64,000 bases of DNA from Erigeron canadensis (Eukaryota > Streptophyta > Magnoliopsida > Asterales > Asteraceae). A model generated the notes under the pieces. It made no database searches, was not told the origin of the DNA, and saw only the letters and a list, made by a program, of their open reading frames with translations. The stretch covers positions 58,836,587-58,900,586 of the forward strand of contig NC_057761.1 in NCBI RefSeq assembly GCF_010389155.1, given 5' to 3'. Shown in pieces: positions 12,531-25,418 of the stretch (positions are counted from its first letter, which is position 1; the number at the start of each line of letters is the position of its first letter). The translations under genes and the position numbers were made by a program.

Positions 12531-13223
12531 TTAAGTTTTTGATTCTTTTAAGAACACATGATGGTGCGTACCTATTCTTCTTCTCTGGACAGTCATGAGG
12601 GATCCATATATATATTTGTGGAAATTATATATTAACATAAGTAGTAGTAGTAGTAATTTTGTAAAAATAATAATTTTAGTATATATGTAGCTAGAAATTA
12701 TAACTTGGGTAAACTTGGATTCTTCTTCTTCAAGTGTTGTTTGTGATAACCTGTTTCCCAGGAGAAGCTGAAAAGATGGGATTTCCGTACTGTCAAACTG
12801 GTGGTCTGTGACATCAACCACACTTACTTCATCACCAAGTTGTGCAACAGAAGCAAACTTGAAGCTGGGCGGCAAACACATCTTGAGAGTTTGTAACAGA
12901 CCCTCCAACAAGACGGATTGGTTTCTACGTCTTGAAGACCATAAAAATTCAAAGGCGTAATCAACAGCTGATGAAGAACTACTCCTCCTCCTCAAGCAAA
13001 TGCTAAAACAGCTAGCTCCGGTCTTGTTACGGACTGCCCCCAACAGCCCATCGTTGTTGCTCATCCCCCGAGAGTAGACATTTTTGCAAAAGTATGCTTT
13101 ATGAGTTTCAAGGGTCCTCCCAGGAAACCCCTCCCCCGGTTCCAAAGTAAGCACGTCACATGTATCATAATAAGCCTTTATGTCAATATAAGAAGCAACA
13201 TCATTATTACTATCAGTAGAACG
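12531..13223 (-). pseudogene. NIN-like protein (NLP) N-terminal domain fragment
   Basis: The open frame on the minus strand reads DVASYIDIKAYYDTCDVLTL, then EPGEGFPGRTLETHKAYFCKNV, CFSICLRRR, VDYAFEFLW, LLEGLLQTLKMCLPPSFKFA and ELG-like GDEVSVVDV. This order matches the GAF-like N-terminal region of plant NIN-like proteins, nitrate-responsive transcription factors. In full NLPs this is followed by RWP-RK and PB1 domains, neither of which I found downstream (lower coordinates). The frame ends in low-complexity sequence that is probably intronic or unrelated. Upstream the frame is closed by TAG at 13224-13226; a 30-codon piece near 13275-13370 (MMMIGDKIQSAFSSVSAL) may be another remnant. Most likely a truncated gene or captured fragment, though a highly split intact gene cannot be excluded. 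Confidence 0.65.
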
Positions 13224-13520
13224 CTAACCGCAATATTTCACCACATGAGGTATCATCCCTAATTGTTTTGTTTCATCACTAATTTATACTAAGGGCAGAA
13301 ACACTAGAAAATGCAGACTGTATCTTGTCACCAATCATCATCATCTGACCCTTATCATCATCTGTTTCAAGTCACTTTATTGTTATTTGTTATATTCATG
13401 GACATCTTTAGAAAAACAACTTGATGTTGATAATTATATATATGGCGGTAAATGTCAACAACACATATAGCAATAGGTAATGATTTTAGAAAAAAAGCTG
13501 TTAATTTTTTTTTTTTTTAG

Positions 13521-13640
13521 CGACAACAATAATACCCAATCCCGTCAAAAGCTCGGTAAGATATTGATATTGTTGTACCTCTACCTATTTCCATAAAGAC
13601 CTCCGACCAAAATGTGTTTTTATAAATGAGGGCCTTAGCA
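13521..13640 (-). mobile_element. TS-like SINE remnant
   Basis: The plus strand reads CGACAACAATAATACCCAAT and continues into TTGTACCTCTACC and ATAAAGACCTCCGACC. This is the reverse complement of the conserved 3' part and (TTG)n tail of plant TS-type SINEs. The 5' tRNA-like head is not clear. Confidence 0.5.
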
Positions 13641-13657
13641 CATGTGTGATTATATAT

Positions 13658-14053
13658 AAGACTATCTCCAATGGGTATGTTTTTGGACGCTCTTGGGTGT
13701 CCTTAGGTGCCCTTGGATATCCTTTGCGGTTGAAGCTTGTCCAAAACTAAAGATTTTTTGATGCATGCCCTTAGGTGCCCTTACTTATATTTTTTTTGTT
13801 TTTAGTGGAGTTAAAGGATATGTAAGGATGTTTGTATGGTTGGAGATAAAATTATAGGATTTTAAGGATTTATAAGGATGTGTAAGGATATGATGTGGCA
13901 ACTCAAGGAAAGATAGTCATAAGGAAGAGAGAACATACCTGTATATGAGCATTCAACGGTATTTAAACCTATAATTAAGCATATAAAACATACAAAATAT
14001 ATATACATATATGACATACAAAATATATATACATATATGAGCATACCATCAAG

Positions 14054-14093
<40 letters not shown>

Positions 14094-15540
14094 TGGTAAA
14101 GAAACATATGAATGATACACTTATACTAACAAAATACATTTAAACGAGGAAAATGATTGATGATCTTAAATTATCCTTCTAATGCCAATATTATGCCAAG
14201 TATAATCCATTAATTCTTTGCTCTAATCTCATCATATTTTTTTTTACCAAAAATGTCATTGTCATATTGTTAGAACGATTTTTAGAAGAATATTTTTAGA
14301 GTATATATCGTTGTCCTTTGAATATATATAGTTGAAGGATTACTTAGATGAAAATGGAGAAGAAAACGTGGGATTCATGACTAGATTGTCTCCGACAACA
14401 GGTAATTAAGTAGTAGACGCCCAAACGTGAACTAGATAGCTAAAATAAAATAAACACGCAAGTTACGTACAATATGAACAAGGCCAAAGATCTTAATTCC
14501 CATTGTAACCCATAATAAGAAAAACAAATGTTGAGTATTTTAAAATAAATTGAAACGAATTATTAAAGCTTTAAAAATTGGGTTTTGTTAGTGACGGCCC
14601 TTAGGGTTGTCAATAAAAACTAATTTGGTGCATTAAAATTTGTATCTTGTTGTTAGAAAAATTAGGGGGCGATTTTTAATATATAATGTACAAGTTTTTA
14701 ACTTTTAATACGTTTTTAATCACACTAACTTTGGAGTGCTAAGCACGTGTTTATAGAAACTTTTCTATAATTTATCTATATCTATATAAAATTTGAGATG
14801 AATTAAGCTTCTAAATTAACTATATTTTCGATAGTCAAATATCAAGTTCAAAAATTTCTTTTACATCATTATAGGTCACCGGTAATTGGTAGAACCAAAC
14901 GCCATCACCCTTAGTTTTACTTTACGTACGCATCGCTCTATTCATGCACTTGAAAGTTTGATAAAGTTAACACCTTAAATTTCATCTTAAAAATTCTCAT
15001 CTTTTATTATAAAAAGGGTAACACCTTAAATTTCATCATTGTAGAAAAACAATCAACCTTTAATCTGTCAGAAAAATGCAGCTTTGTCCACTTGAATTAA
15101 AACGTCCGTTTAACTGATTTAAACTCGTTAATCTTCGATTTAGACTTTGGAAACGTGACCAAACCATACATTATGACCATGTTATCATCCTATAAAGTCA
15201 GACTACCGAATTTGTCCGAATTTAAACCAATCCACCTACATTCTTGGACACTAGCTAATAAAACGTCATTAATTATTCATACACTCAATGACTCAAAAAT
15301 CTTTATAAATTCTTATAAATCCTTCAAATCCTTTAATTTTACCGCTAACCATACAAACATCCTTACATATTCTTACATACACCAAAAATTAAGTCACATA
15401 CATCAAAATTTTAGGCATGCTCTTAAATAAGAACGTACACAAAAGAAAATTTAGTATTGGGCAAACTTCAATGACAAAGGGATAAAGGATATCTATGGAC
15501 AATTAAAAACACATAAAGGCATTGCTTTGGAGATTGTCTT
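13658..15540. mobile_element. 1.9-kb element bounded by long inverted repeats (Mutator-like?)
   Basis: The left end AAGACTATCTCCAATGGG and right end CAAAGCAATCTCC-type sequence (plus strand GGAGATTGTCTT) are inverted. Similarity continues about 250 bases inward: GGATATGTAAGGATGTTTGT and AAGGATTTATAAGGA on the left match the reverse complement of 15270-15420. Long terminal inverted repeats suggest a Mutator-like non-autonomous element, but I could not find a convincing 9-bp target duplication, so two separate inverted copies of one MITE are also possible. The interior has (TA)n at 14058-14088 and no coding sequence. The ORF at 15155-15430 falls in the right arm and is not a gene. Confidence 0.5.
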
Positions 15541-15785
15541 ATTTTAATAGAGTATGTTATTGGCATATCTATATCTATATAAATAAATAAAATTTTAATA
15601 TTATATGTCCAACTTTAATAACAATATATATATGGTCCATACTATTTCTCCATGTTCATAATTCTTAAAGTCGTTAAGTTTATTTTTCATATATAGAAAT
15701 CTTATATTATTTTCTGAAATTACAGCAATAATCAAATTTTCGTCAGAGAAGTCACAATTTAAATAAAAGGAATCAATAAACAATT

Positions 15786-16119
15786 CACTACAAATTATGT
15801 TGCATTTGTCCACACTTTTAGTTAGTGTGAACAAATTTAAAATTTTGTCACGCTTTTATATGTGTAAAAATATATAGAACTAAAAGTGTGTAGAAATTTC
15901 TCTACACTAAAAAGTGTGTAGAATTAAAAGTTCACACTTTACAAAATAATTATAAAAGTTCACACTAAAAAAACTTTTAGTTTTACACACTTTTTAGTGT
16001 GGATAAATTTATACACACTTTTATTTCTATATAGTTTTACACACAAAAAAACGTAACAAAATTTTTAATTTGTTCATACTCAATTAAAAGTGTGGACAAA
16101 TGCAATATTATTTGTAGTG
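15786..16119. mobile_element. CACTA-type foldback MITE, ATT target duplication
   Basis: Ends are CACTACAAATTATGTTGCAT and its inverted counterpart ATGCAATATTATTTGTAGTG. ATT occurs directly outside each end (15783-15785 and 16120-16122), the 3-bp duplication typical of CACTA/En-Spm elements. Most of the interior is also palindromic, with repeated AAAAGTGTG blocks, so a transcript would fold into a long hairpin. Confidence 0.75.
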
Positions 16120-16537
16120 ATTGTATATGTAAACTTCGACTAGAAAAATAAAACGAACAGAATTACCTTCAAAGTTGATGAGCCTTCTTAAATGCCCTAA
16201 TTGGTACTGCTGAGCGTCAACCGAATGCAGAAAAAAAAAATTGGTTTTGGTGACCGACTTGGAGAGGAAATTAAACAAGAACAAAGTTTTTGGGATCGTT
16301 TGGGTTGCGATCGGATGCAAAGCGAACAAAAATTTTCAATACCGTATTGTTGCTGTATTTGAGTATATATAGAGGTCTATATATTTTTATTTTATATGAA
16401 GAAAAAAAACCTAACAAAATAAGGAAACCTAACCAAAATTTTTACTTGTAGATCTAGGAATAATCTTTCAATAATAAAAATTTACATATATCGTTTATTA
16501 TTTAAAATCATAATTGCTTTAATAGCTTATTGACTAA

Positions 16538-17480
16538 CTAGATCTTTTACCTGCATGATGTGCGATTATTTAAAAATGTTGTTTTAGTTATATGAATATT
16601 TATAATAACTTTTAACTACTATACATTATTTAAGCATGTACATATAAATCTATATTATCATTAAATGGAAATTTTTACATTTATTGAAATAGATAAATTC
16701 AAAATATAAGTCTTATTACTTATGAAAATCTTTGCATTTATATAAAAACATACGTTATCAAATATTCATATTAACTATCACATAATATACTTCATGCAAT
16801 ACTAATGAACATAAAATGAAGTTAAAATGTAAATATAATGTAAAATCATAACGATCTTTTATTTTTTGCAAAATGATATGTGACTTATTAGAATTTCATC
16901 ACACTTTTTCAAAGAAAATAGTTTCATAAAACTTACTTCATCAAATAATAAAATTCGTAAAAGTTGAAAAGCTTTAATTAGATATAGTTAAAAACCAAAT
17001 TTAAATTATAATTAGATTACAAAGAACAAACCTATGATTCAAATTACGTTGAATTCACCTAGTAATTGATAATAGTTTTTTTTTTATAAAACGTAAAATC
17101 ACCACCAAGAAAAGAATAAAAAACTATATTATAATGTGATATATAATATTGGTTATATTGGATAGTAAAATTAAGAATTAAATAATTTAAAAACCAAATA
17201 TTTTCCAATTTTAAAAATAGATTTTAAATTCATACGGTTTCTATTATGATATAGAATGTGATTTTTTAGTTTTATTTTTGTAAGATTTTGTTTATATATA
17301 GATTTTATTTTTATTTAATTTAATAGTTTTAGATAATATAATTTTGTAGATTTATATATTGTAAAAAAATATAGAGATACCACATAGGATAAAAATTTAT
17401 GTGGCAATTTTTAAAAATAGCTTTAAATTATAGAAGGCTTTAAAATGTTAGAATAACTATTGTTTTAATATTTATATAGA
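16538..17480 (-). mobile_element. Non-autonomous Helitron, family 1
   Basis: On the minus strand it starts TCTATATAAATATTAAAAC after a host A and ends with a hairpin around GCACATCATGC, then GATCTAG before a host T. The first 100 bases align with the 5' end of the Helitron at 4134-5523. No ORF is present. Confidence 0.65.
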
Positions 17481-19068
17481 TAATCACAACTTTCGATTTT
17501 ATTCAATTTTGAATTTTGACTTTCTTTACTTTTATTTTATTGTACAAATAAAATATATTTACACAATTAATTCTATATCTAAGGATAAATATGTTAGATT
17601 TATAAAAAACTATTAAAATTCTATAGCAATGTTGACTACAACTATTGAAATATTAGATTAAAATTAGATAATTATAATATAATAACTAGATTATTATCCC
17701 GCGAAATACGCAAGAAAAACATAATTTATTAATGATATGTTAGTGTTTCATAATATTGTAAAGTTGTCAAATATAAATAAAAGATGTTTAAAATGGATTA
17801 ATTAATATCATGATTGAAAAAGTATAAATTAGTATCTTACTAAAAATGATTTAATTTATATATAACTAAAGTTTAATTAAAGATTATCGCATTTACAATT
17901 AAAGTTAAAATATGTCTTATAAAAAAAGGAAAAATATTGAATTTCATGGTTTTAGGTTTCTATAAACAATTAATAAAACTTAAAATTATTGATATTTAAA
18001 ATTTCTCTCTTAGAAGTTTTTAGCCACAAAAAATCTATTTTTTGTGTTTATAGTTAATTTTTTTAGAATTATTAAAAGTTTTTACATCAATATATTGAGA
18101 TTTCTGGATTATGTAAATATAGTTAAACTTTATAGAATTTTTGTATTTTGAAATTTGAATGGTATAAGCAATTGTGTGGTAATTTTATTTTTACATCTCA
18201 AATTATTATTAAAAAATTTATTTTAAATTATATTAATAAACTTTTAGGTGCGTAAATATCAATAATTAAACCTTTGAATTTTTCTTAGACTATATGATTT
18301 TTATATCTATCAAGATGCTATCTAAAAAGTGTTTGGGATTCCAAAAAATATTATTTGAATATTATGTTTGCATAATATTAATAATAAAAAAAGGTGTTTG
18401 ACAAAAAAAAAATATTATCTGTTTTCCATATAGAGAAAACACAATTAATAATATTAATATAAAAGTTACATTTGGTAAACAGAAAAGTGTTTAGGATCGC
18501 ATTTTGAACACGTTATTTGATTATTGTGTTTGCAAAACTTAAAATAATGAAAAAAACCGTTTAGTTAAAAAGTTGATTATCTGATTTTCATATAGACAAA
18601 ACGTAGTTTTAAAAAAACAGGTTAAGACATGGTTTTTTAAAACGCAATTTACATTCACAAAATGTATTTACAAACATAACCCTAAACACCAACTAAAATA
18701 ACAATTAATTATGTTATAATAAAAACTTATATTTATACCGCGTATTATGCGGGAAAAAGTTATTTTAGAGTTTAAAAATAAAGTTTTATTATCATTCATA
18801 TTTATTGAGATGATGCTACAAAATAGAATAGCAAGATTGTTATCAAATTACAATGTATTCGAACGACATAAGATAATTGTGTATAATTTAAATAAATAAG
18901 GTTATATTTTGTATAAATATATTAGGTAGGACTAATGTTTTGTTTACTTGATAATAAATTTGGTAATAAGTACATTATTTTAATCTAAAGGTTACAACTA
19001 AAAGTTTAAACTTGTCTAACGATCCTTGCTTCTGCATAAAGAAATTTAGGACTATGTTCATATCTATA
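17481..19068. other. Intergenic with further Helitron/MITE debris
   Basis: At 17686-17720 the minus strand carries another Helitron 3' end (CGCGGGATAATAATCTAG then T); its 5' end was not located. At about 18320-18690 two GTTTGGGATTCC / GTGTTTAGGATCGC blocks ending in CAAACATAACCCTAAACACC look like a decayed MITE related to 24490-24670. No genes were recognised. Confidence 0.4.
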
Positions 19069-19522
19069 TCTATATTATCTTATAAAAGAGGCTTTTTTTT
19101 AAGAATAAGATGATTTGAAATACCTAAATTACCATTCTTTTTTATTTACTAATTTAAACATCTCTACCCAATATACCTAATATACCCTTAAATTTAAACT
19201 ACTCATTTTTCTTTCTTTCCTCAAATCTTAACCACTCATTTTTTTTCTCTCCTCCATAAATCATTTTATTCCTCTAATTAATTCAAAATCTTTTATCTCA
19301 AAAACTGTATATCGATAAATTATAAAAAAAATGTATGAGTGCCCTTAAAATTTCATGCTTTTTCATAGAGAGGTCATTCGATATAGTTTCGACGAATTTT
19401 TAAATCCAAGGGTGGAGCCCGTACAGCCAAGACATTTGGCTATCACACTCTATGACTTATCACCTCCTATGACCTATCACCCCCACCATCTCACCGCCGC
19501 GACGCGTAGGTACTTTCTCTCG
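19069..19522 (+). mobile_element. Small Helitron, family 3
   Basis: Starts TCTATATTATCTTATAAAAG after A. The body is highly similar to 63241-63599, including AATTCAAAATCTTTTATCTC and TTCGACGAATTTTTAAATCC. It ends with CACCGCCGCGACGCGTAGG and a degraded terminal CTCTCG before T. No ORF is present. Confidence 0.65.
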
Positions 19523-20969
19523 TAAAAGATAATGTTAGTTGTCAATTGTGAAAAATTAATATAATCATTTATTTGTTTACGATAAATCTTTATATTTGCA
19601 ATAAAAATCTCTCTCCCTAATAAAGCAAGGTCCTTAAGCTAATTACGTTTAAAAAACTCCCACGTGGCAGCCTCACCTTTTGTTTCACCCAATTCCTGTC
19701 GATTTAATAACCAAAACAAAAAGCAAAACTATAACAAGAAAAACAACGAATTGAAATCATTTTACTTTCAAAATCTTTATATTCTTTTTTTGTTGAACAA
19801 CACATAAATCACATCATCGCTATCTGTCTTCAATATCCCAAACAAGCTTATCATATCTCATCAAAAAAACTTATAAGAAAAATCTCCAGTTTAGTTTTCA
19901 GATTGATTCCTCTACTTCGATTCATATGATAAGATTAATGAAAAAATCTAATAGATCCATGACTTTTTTTTTTTTTTTAATAATGTCTCAAACCCTCTAT
20001 CCAGTGAACAACAATATCCGACCTACCTTCCAAGATTATCAAGCATTTAAGGTATCAATTTTCCTATTTCAATTAACAGGTTTTTGAGATTTCAAATTTT
20101 AGGGTTTTTATAAATTTTAATATTTTCTCGAATTTCCTTATTTAAATTAAGGTGTGTTTTAAAATTTATTTACAATGCATGAGTTGGTTTTAGTGTACTC
20201 GACCTTCGATTTGAGTATTTTTCCTTTGCCGCTTCTTTCTTTTTATCTATTACTTACGAGTGATTTTGATGATTCAACGATATAGTGAAACTTGATCTTT
20301 AATGATTCTATTGTTGAATGTCATAAAATGTTTTTAACATATATGTTTATTATATTTTCGGTTTTGTTTTTTGAATTTTTTATAAAGGGGAGATTACTTT
20401 TGTTGAGTGGGTTTTTTTGCTTTGACAGGAACATGAAGATTGGTAAGGGTACTTTGGTTTGTTAATATAGCTATCCTTTCTACTGTATATTTTGATTACA
20501 GAATAAAGATGGGTTATCAAATTGGTAGGTATTCATGGGTGCCTTTGCAGGAAATTATTGTTATATCATAATTGAGATATATAGTCTTCACCCATATTTC
20601 TAATAGCATAGTAAATTCTCCATTCTATTTTGGTTAGGGATTTAAAGCTTGCAAACGAGTTTGTTGTTATGTTCGGTTTTCTTGAATATCATGTATTTAA
20701 TTATGGGTAAATGTTCATCTTCATTCCCGCAACATTAAACTCGGTAACTTTTTTTATTTGTTTGCGTATTATGGATAGATCTCATTATAATATATATTTT
20801 CTATATTTGAAAGATGGGTCTATCAGTACCAGTCCATTGCAGAGCGTAAATCTCATTTTTGTATGTACACTATGTAACACTCCAAAGATTTTAAGATAAA
20901 AGAAATTAACCCTTTTTATTAGTTTTGACATTAAATTAATTTCCTAGTATTTTATTTTTGGATATGGGG

Positions 20970-22886
20970 TTAATTTAGTTGGAACTTTAACGGATAGCGG
21001 GTAAAACACCCTAAAAATTGGAAATGGGTCGTGGCACCCATAGGATGTGCCAGCCACACACTCATCTAATTCATATTTCCACTATTCTTCTTCCTCACTT
21101 TCTCATGTAATCCACTCCATTTACTTCAAAATCAAAGTCAAAATACCTTCAATTGCAAGACTAGAAATCACCCTAACAATCATCACCATCAATTTATTTT
21201 CTTTTAAGAATTCAAAAGTTAGGGTTTGTGGGTTTTGTGGTGGTGACCGAAAATTGGGAGAGAAAGAGGAAGGAATTGTGAATTTGAAACCCTAAGTAAT
21301 TGTCTTCATTGTTGAGGTAAGGAATTTCCCCAATTTAACTTAATCTTTTCTTGTAAAATTAGGGTTCATGGATGAACCAAATTGGGGTTTTTTACTAGAA
21401 AATGATTTATGGTTAATTTTCCCCAACTCCTTAGTTAACCTATTTGCCATTGAGTTAAATGATGTGTTTAATTATGAATTGATAAGTTCAAATGTGATAA
21501 GTTGAGTTTGTGAGAAAAGATGAATTATTGCTAGTTATTGAAATGTGGATGAAAATGATAGGATGAACTACCTAATGTTGTTGTTAAATATGAAAGTAAC
21601 TCAATGACAAATGAGTTGAGTTTTGGGTTTAGAAAGGCTAGTGATTGAGTAAGACTAGGTGGAGCTAGTCAAGTTGTGAATGTAAGCTTAATGCATTTTT
21701 ATGATATGATTATAGGTTGAGCTTGTTGAGCATTATTGTTATAGCTTTATTGTCCTTGTTGCGGAGGAGGTGAGTATATTTACATACCTTTATGTATACG
21801 TTGGGCCAATTACCATGAGATGTGAATGTTCCAAGCATGGTAATTGGTTCGGTGTTAAGCCCATGTGAGGCATTGTTTATGAGGCCTAAGAACCTCCGGG
21901 GCCTAAGAATCCCGATAGTTGATGTGATTTGAGGCCTAAGAACCTCCGGGGCCTAAGAATCCCGATTGACATGATTGTTATGATTGTTTAGCTTATATGG
22001 ATCCATATATGTGTTGTTAGAGTGCAAGGTGAGCATGTAAATGTGTCATGACGATGCCATAGGTTACATGTAATAGTCCTTGTACATGCCCTCCTTCGTA
22101 TTCGTAAATGTATGCAAGTATATTCACTAAGCCTTTGCTTATATTTTTAGATGTTTACTCTCTTATAGGTAGTTCCGGAAGAAGGAACTAGTGTGATCTA
22201 GAGCTTGAAGTGTTTGAAGTGAAGTTTTTGCAAGATTTAAGGTAATTAGGTCATTCGTGGAAGAATGACGATCTTTTGGTAGAGACTTAGAAATCCCTCA
22301 TCCCCATGGCTCTTGATGCAATGTCTCTTTTGGTAAGCTTTGTTTGGTACATTTCTGCAAAAATGGTCATAAGTGTGTCTTTTGGAATTGTAAAGTATGA
22401 ATGGTGGTTGACATGAAAAGTACCAACTTGGGTAAGACGACCCGTCATTGTGAAGAATTGTGTTTTTGAGAAATGGTCATTGTTGAAATGTTGGATTGTG
22501 TAATTATAACTTCTTTGTGTGTTTAAGTATGAGATATGTCTTTTTGGTCATAAAAATGTTGTCAAGAAAGGTTGTCAATTGTGGTAGAACTGCAGGAAAC
22601 TGCGGATGCTGCTTATCATCCTTCAGAGCATCCGTAGGAGAACGCAGATCATCCGCCATACCATCCTCCATCTGCTGTCCTCGACATCATTTTTACCGAG
22701 CCTTCGTTTGAACTTCCCGAGTCATGAAACTTGTAAATTAGTCTTATTATACCATTATAAGAATATTCAATTTGTCATTTCGATTTTCGACGAAAATTTG
22801 CATTATTTTTCTAAGTACAAAAATTTTCCAACTTATGCAATATTTTATTAAATGATCATTAAAAGAGTTTGGGGCGTTATACACTA
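20970..22886 (+). mobile_element. Probable Ty3/Gypsy solo LTR (approximate ends)
   Basis: About 1.9 kb of non-coding sequence with LTR-like features: a 50-bp tandem repeat, a GAGGTAAGGAATTT leader-like block, and a 3' end GTTTGGGGCGTTATACA. The GGGGCGTTA-CA ending and the GGGGCCTAAGAATCCCG repeats are reminiscent of Gypsy LTRs in composite-family genomes. No gag-pol is adjacent, so it would be a solo LTR. I could not find exact 5-bp target duplications, so the ends are approximate. ORFs at 21047-21295 and 22496-23201 are not credible genes. Confidence 0.45.
21881..21966 (+). repeat. 50-bp tandem repeat, about 1.7 copies
   Basis: GAGGCCTAAGAACCTCCGGG followed by GCCTAAGAATCCCGAT occurs at 21881 and again at 21931, inside the probable LTR. 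Confidence 0.9.
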
Positions 22887-24336
22887 GCTCATGATATTCC
22901 CATATTTAGAGTAATTTCAAAGTACCTGGTATATTTAGTTGTTTGGGGAATGAAATCAGCTTACAACGAACTTCTGCAGTTGCACACTTTCATTTGTGTG
23001 TTTCTTGCAACTTACATTGTTCCCTACTTTGTCATGTGGAAATTGTTGTTGTTTCTTTATGGCTTATATCAAAGGATTAAACGCTTAAATTTCCAAAGTA
23101 TATACCTTAGGATTCTGCTATGTCTTATTGGATATGTATCATACTATTTTTGTACTTACTACAATATTGATAGAGAAAAATCAATTCATCACTTCTGTTA
23201 ATACAACCAATTTAGCAAAGTTGGATAGTATTCGTTCTTCATTAACTGCATCATATTCTTGATTTAAGTTCCTCCCTTCTTTTGGCATTCAATAAATTTT
23301 TTAATGATGGTAATGTTTCTGAATTTTCAGGTTCCTTCAATTAATCCAAGGTCTTACATGGAAATCTAAGATGTACTTTTAAACCATGTCAGAAGTCATA
23401 AAAGGTAACCACAAACTAATAGCGTATTACTTTACAAGGTAACCTAAGGCGTTAAGGTAGTTGGCCTTCTTATGTTGTTTGAATCGACTTGTGACTTACT
23501 CTATTATTCCAATAACACCTAATATGTGATCTTCCATTGATTCACAGATGATACTATGTAGAAATTACATGAAAAAGCTAACACTCTTTATGGTAGTGTT
23601 TAACCAATGCACAAGAAGCCCTCATAATGTTACTTAAACAGATTACTTGGTAGTTCAACATTAATTTATACGTCAACTCTACTAATAAAATATATTTAAA
23701 TTCGTTAAACTCGTTCATGGTCTTATAATATCTTACATATCTAGCTTCATACCAGACATTTCAAATCTATTATATTGGGCATACTAGCTACACACATTTA
23801 CTTACTTTATGTTGCTTAATGGTAGATAGGCTTTTTCATATGCGTCTCAAATTTTACCCTGACTGTTGCATTATATCCACCGACTTTTTCGTACGCGTCT
23901 CAAATTTAATGTCGACGCTTGCATGAAACACAATCGCCCCACCAATCAGTGGTACTTATGAAAGTTGAGCTGATTTAGTGCAAGCACACAAATCAATGAT
24001 AACCTAATAATATTTTGTACATTTTCTAAAAAGGATTGTAGTTGTCTTCTCTCCGTGGATATGAAAAACATATCGTTACTTTAAGTTATCATTAAGTGGT
24101 TTATCTTTTGGATACCAAACTATGCAATTGACTTTCGTTTATTATGTGCTTTTGTTTTTGAATATCAACTATTTGTTTCAGTTTGTAACAACAGCCATAC
24201 AGGTTATTTAATCATGGTTTGCCTTCTATTTCTTTTTACAATAATAGTTGTGTTAAATACATCATATCATATACAAATCTATTAAATTTATACTTTCCTA
24301 ATCATGTCCGGGTATACACCCGGGTTGATTAGCTAG

Positions 24337-25418
24337 TTTAATGTTAAATTAGAGAACCGGCATTTAGAGATACATGCATCATTAAAAATATACTCTATTA
24401 TAAATATAAATAATAATACTAATTAGTTGCATATATTGGAAACTAAATTATAATAACAAAGATTAGTATTATTGCCCATTTGAAAGTTAACTTAGAGTGT
24501 GTTTGGCATTGGGTTATAAAGTGATTATTTGATTATTACGTTTGTAAAACGCAAATAATCCAAAAAAAATGTTTGTATGAAAAAGTGATTATCGGCAATG
24601 AAAACGCAGTTTTGGAGAAGCATGTACCTGCACGCTTTTTCAAAATGTAGTTTTGAAAACGCATAATCTAATATTATGTATTATTTAACATTTAATTCTT
24701 ATGTTATTGTTATAATTATCTCTTTTAATTTAGTTTGTTTTCCATTATATGTTCGTTATAACTTATTCTTCAACAACAAAAAATAAGGCCACATTAATTC
24801 ATCTTGAAAATCTTAAGCCAACACATGTTAACCATCATCTACGACTCCGTGTTATGCATGTATGAACTGTTTTGGAATGGAACAACCTGAAGAAAATCAA
24901 AACGTTCGAGATGGTCTTTGTTGATGAATTGGTATGTATTTTTCAAATTTTATACTTTGTTGCAAATTTTTTATTTAACTAAATTGAAAAAAAAAATTAT
25001 ATTAGATAAATTTGAAAAAAAGGTAAACTGGAAACAATATTTATATGGAGTTAATTTTCATATGTTTCTTCTTTAGCTTTCGTATTAATTAGGTTATGAT
25101 ATTAGTCATATTGATGGTTGCTCGAATTATATTAGTTTTGATTAATATATTTCGAGACTACATGTCAATAGGATGGGTCTGAGCACTAGTTATATCTATA
25201 TGTATGTATTGGAGTTTTTATGTTGTATTTGATTTGGAAACATAAGTATATGGACGGATCGACATTAGATGTTTATATTAATTATTAAAAGTATGTATGT
25301 GATGTTTTTTAGAAGAAAAAAATATTAAAATTATTTTTTTTAAGAACTAAGAAGAACTTATGGGGGTTAAATCACTTAAATGTATATCTTACCATATGAT
25401 TAAAAAGGGGAGATTTTC
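24337..25418. other. Intergenic with decayed MITE
   Basis: About 24490-24670 (GTGTGTTTGGCATTGGG to AAAACGCATAATC) resembles the decayed MITE at 18.3-18.7 kb. No genes were recognised. Confidence 0.35.

Larger units (their letters stand above)
19608..24336 (+). mobile_element. Helitron about 4.7 kb with a nested LTR
   Basis: Begins TCTCTCTCCCTAATAAAGC after a host A and ends with the perfect-stem hairpin CCGGGTATACACCCGGG, then TTGATTAG and CTAG before T. Intact Rep/helicase coding was not seen. Near 19983 a short exon-like piece (MSQTLYPVNNNIRPTFQDYQ) is followed by a GT that could be a splice donor, suggesting a captured gene fragment of unknown origin. A retrotransposon LTR interrupts the interior. 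Pairing of these two ends is inferred; they could belong to different elements. Confidence 0.5.

Noticed and set aside
15155..15430. 91-residue plus-strand ORF
   Set aside because: Lies in the right inverted-repeat arm of a transposable element, with the low-complexity composition expected by chance.
22869..23201. 110-residue ORF that looks like a membrane protein
   Set aside because: Hydrophobicity follows from T-rich DNA next to an LTR end; no family motif, and it begins in the LTR terminus.
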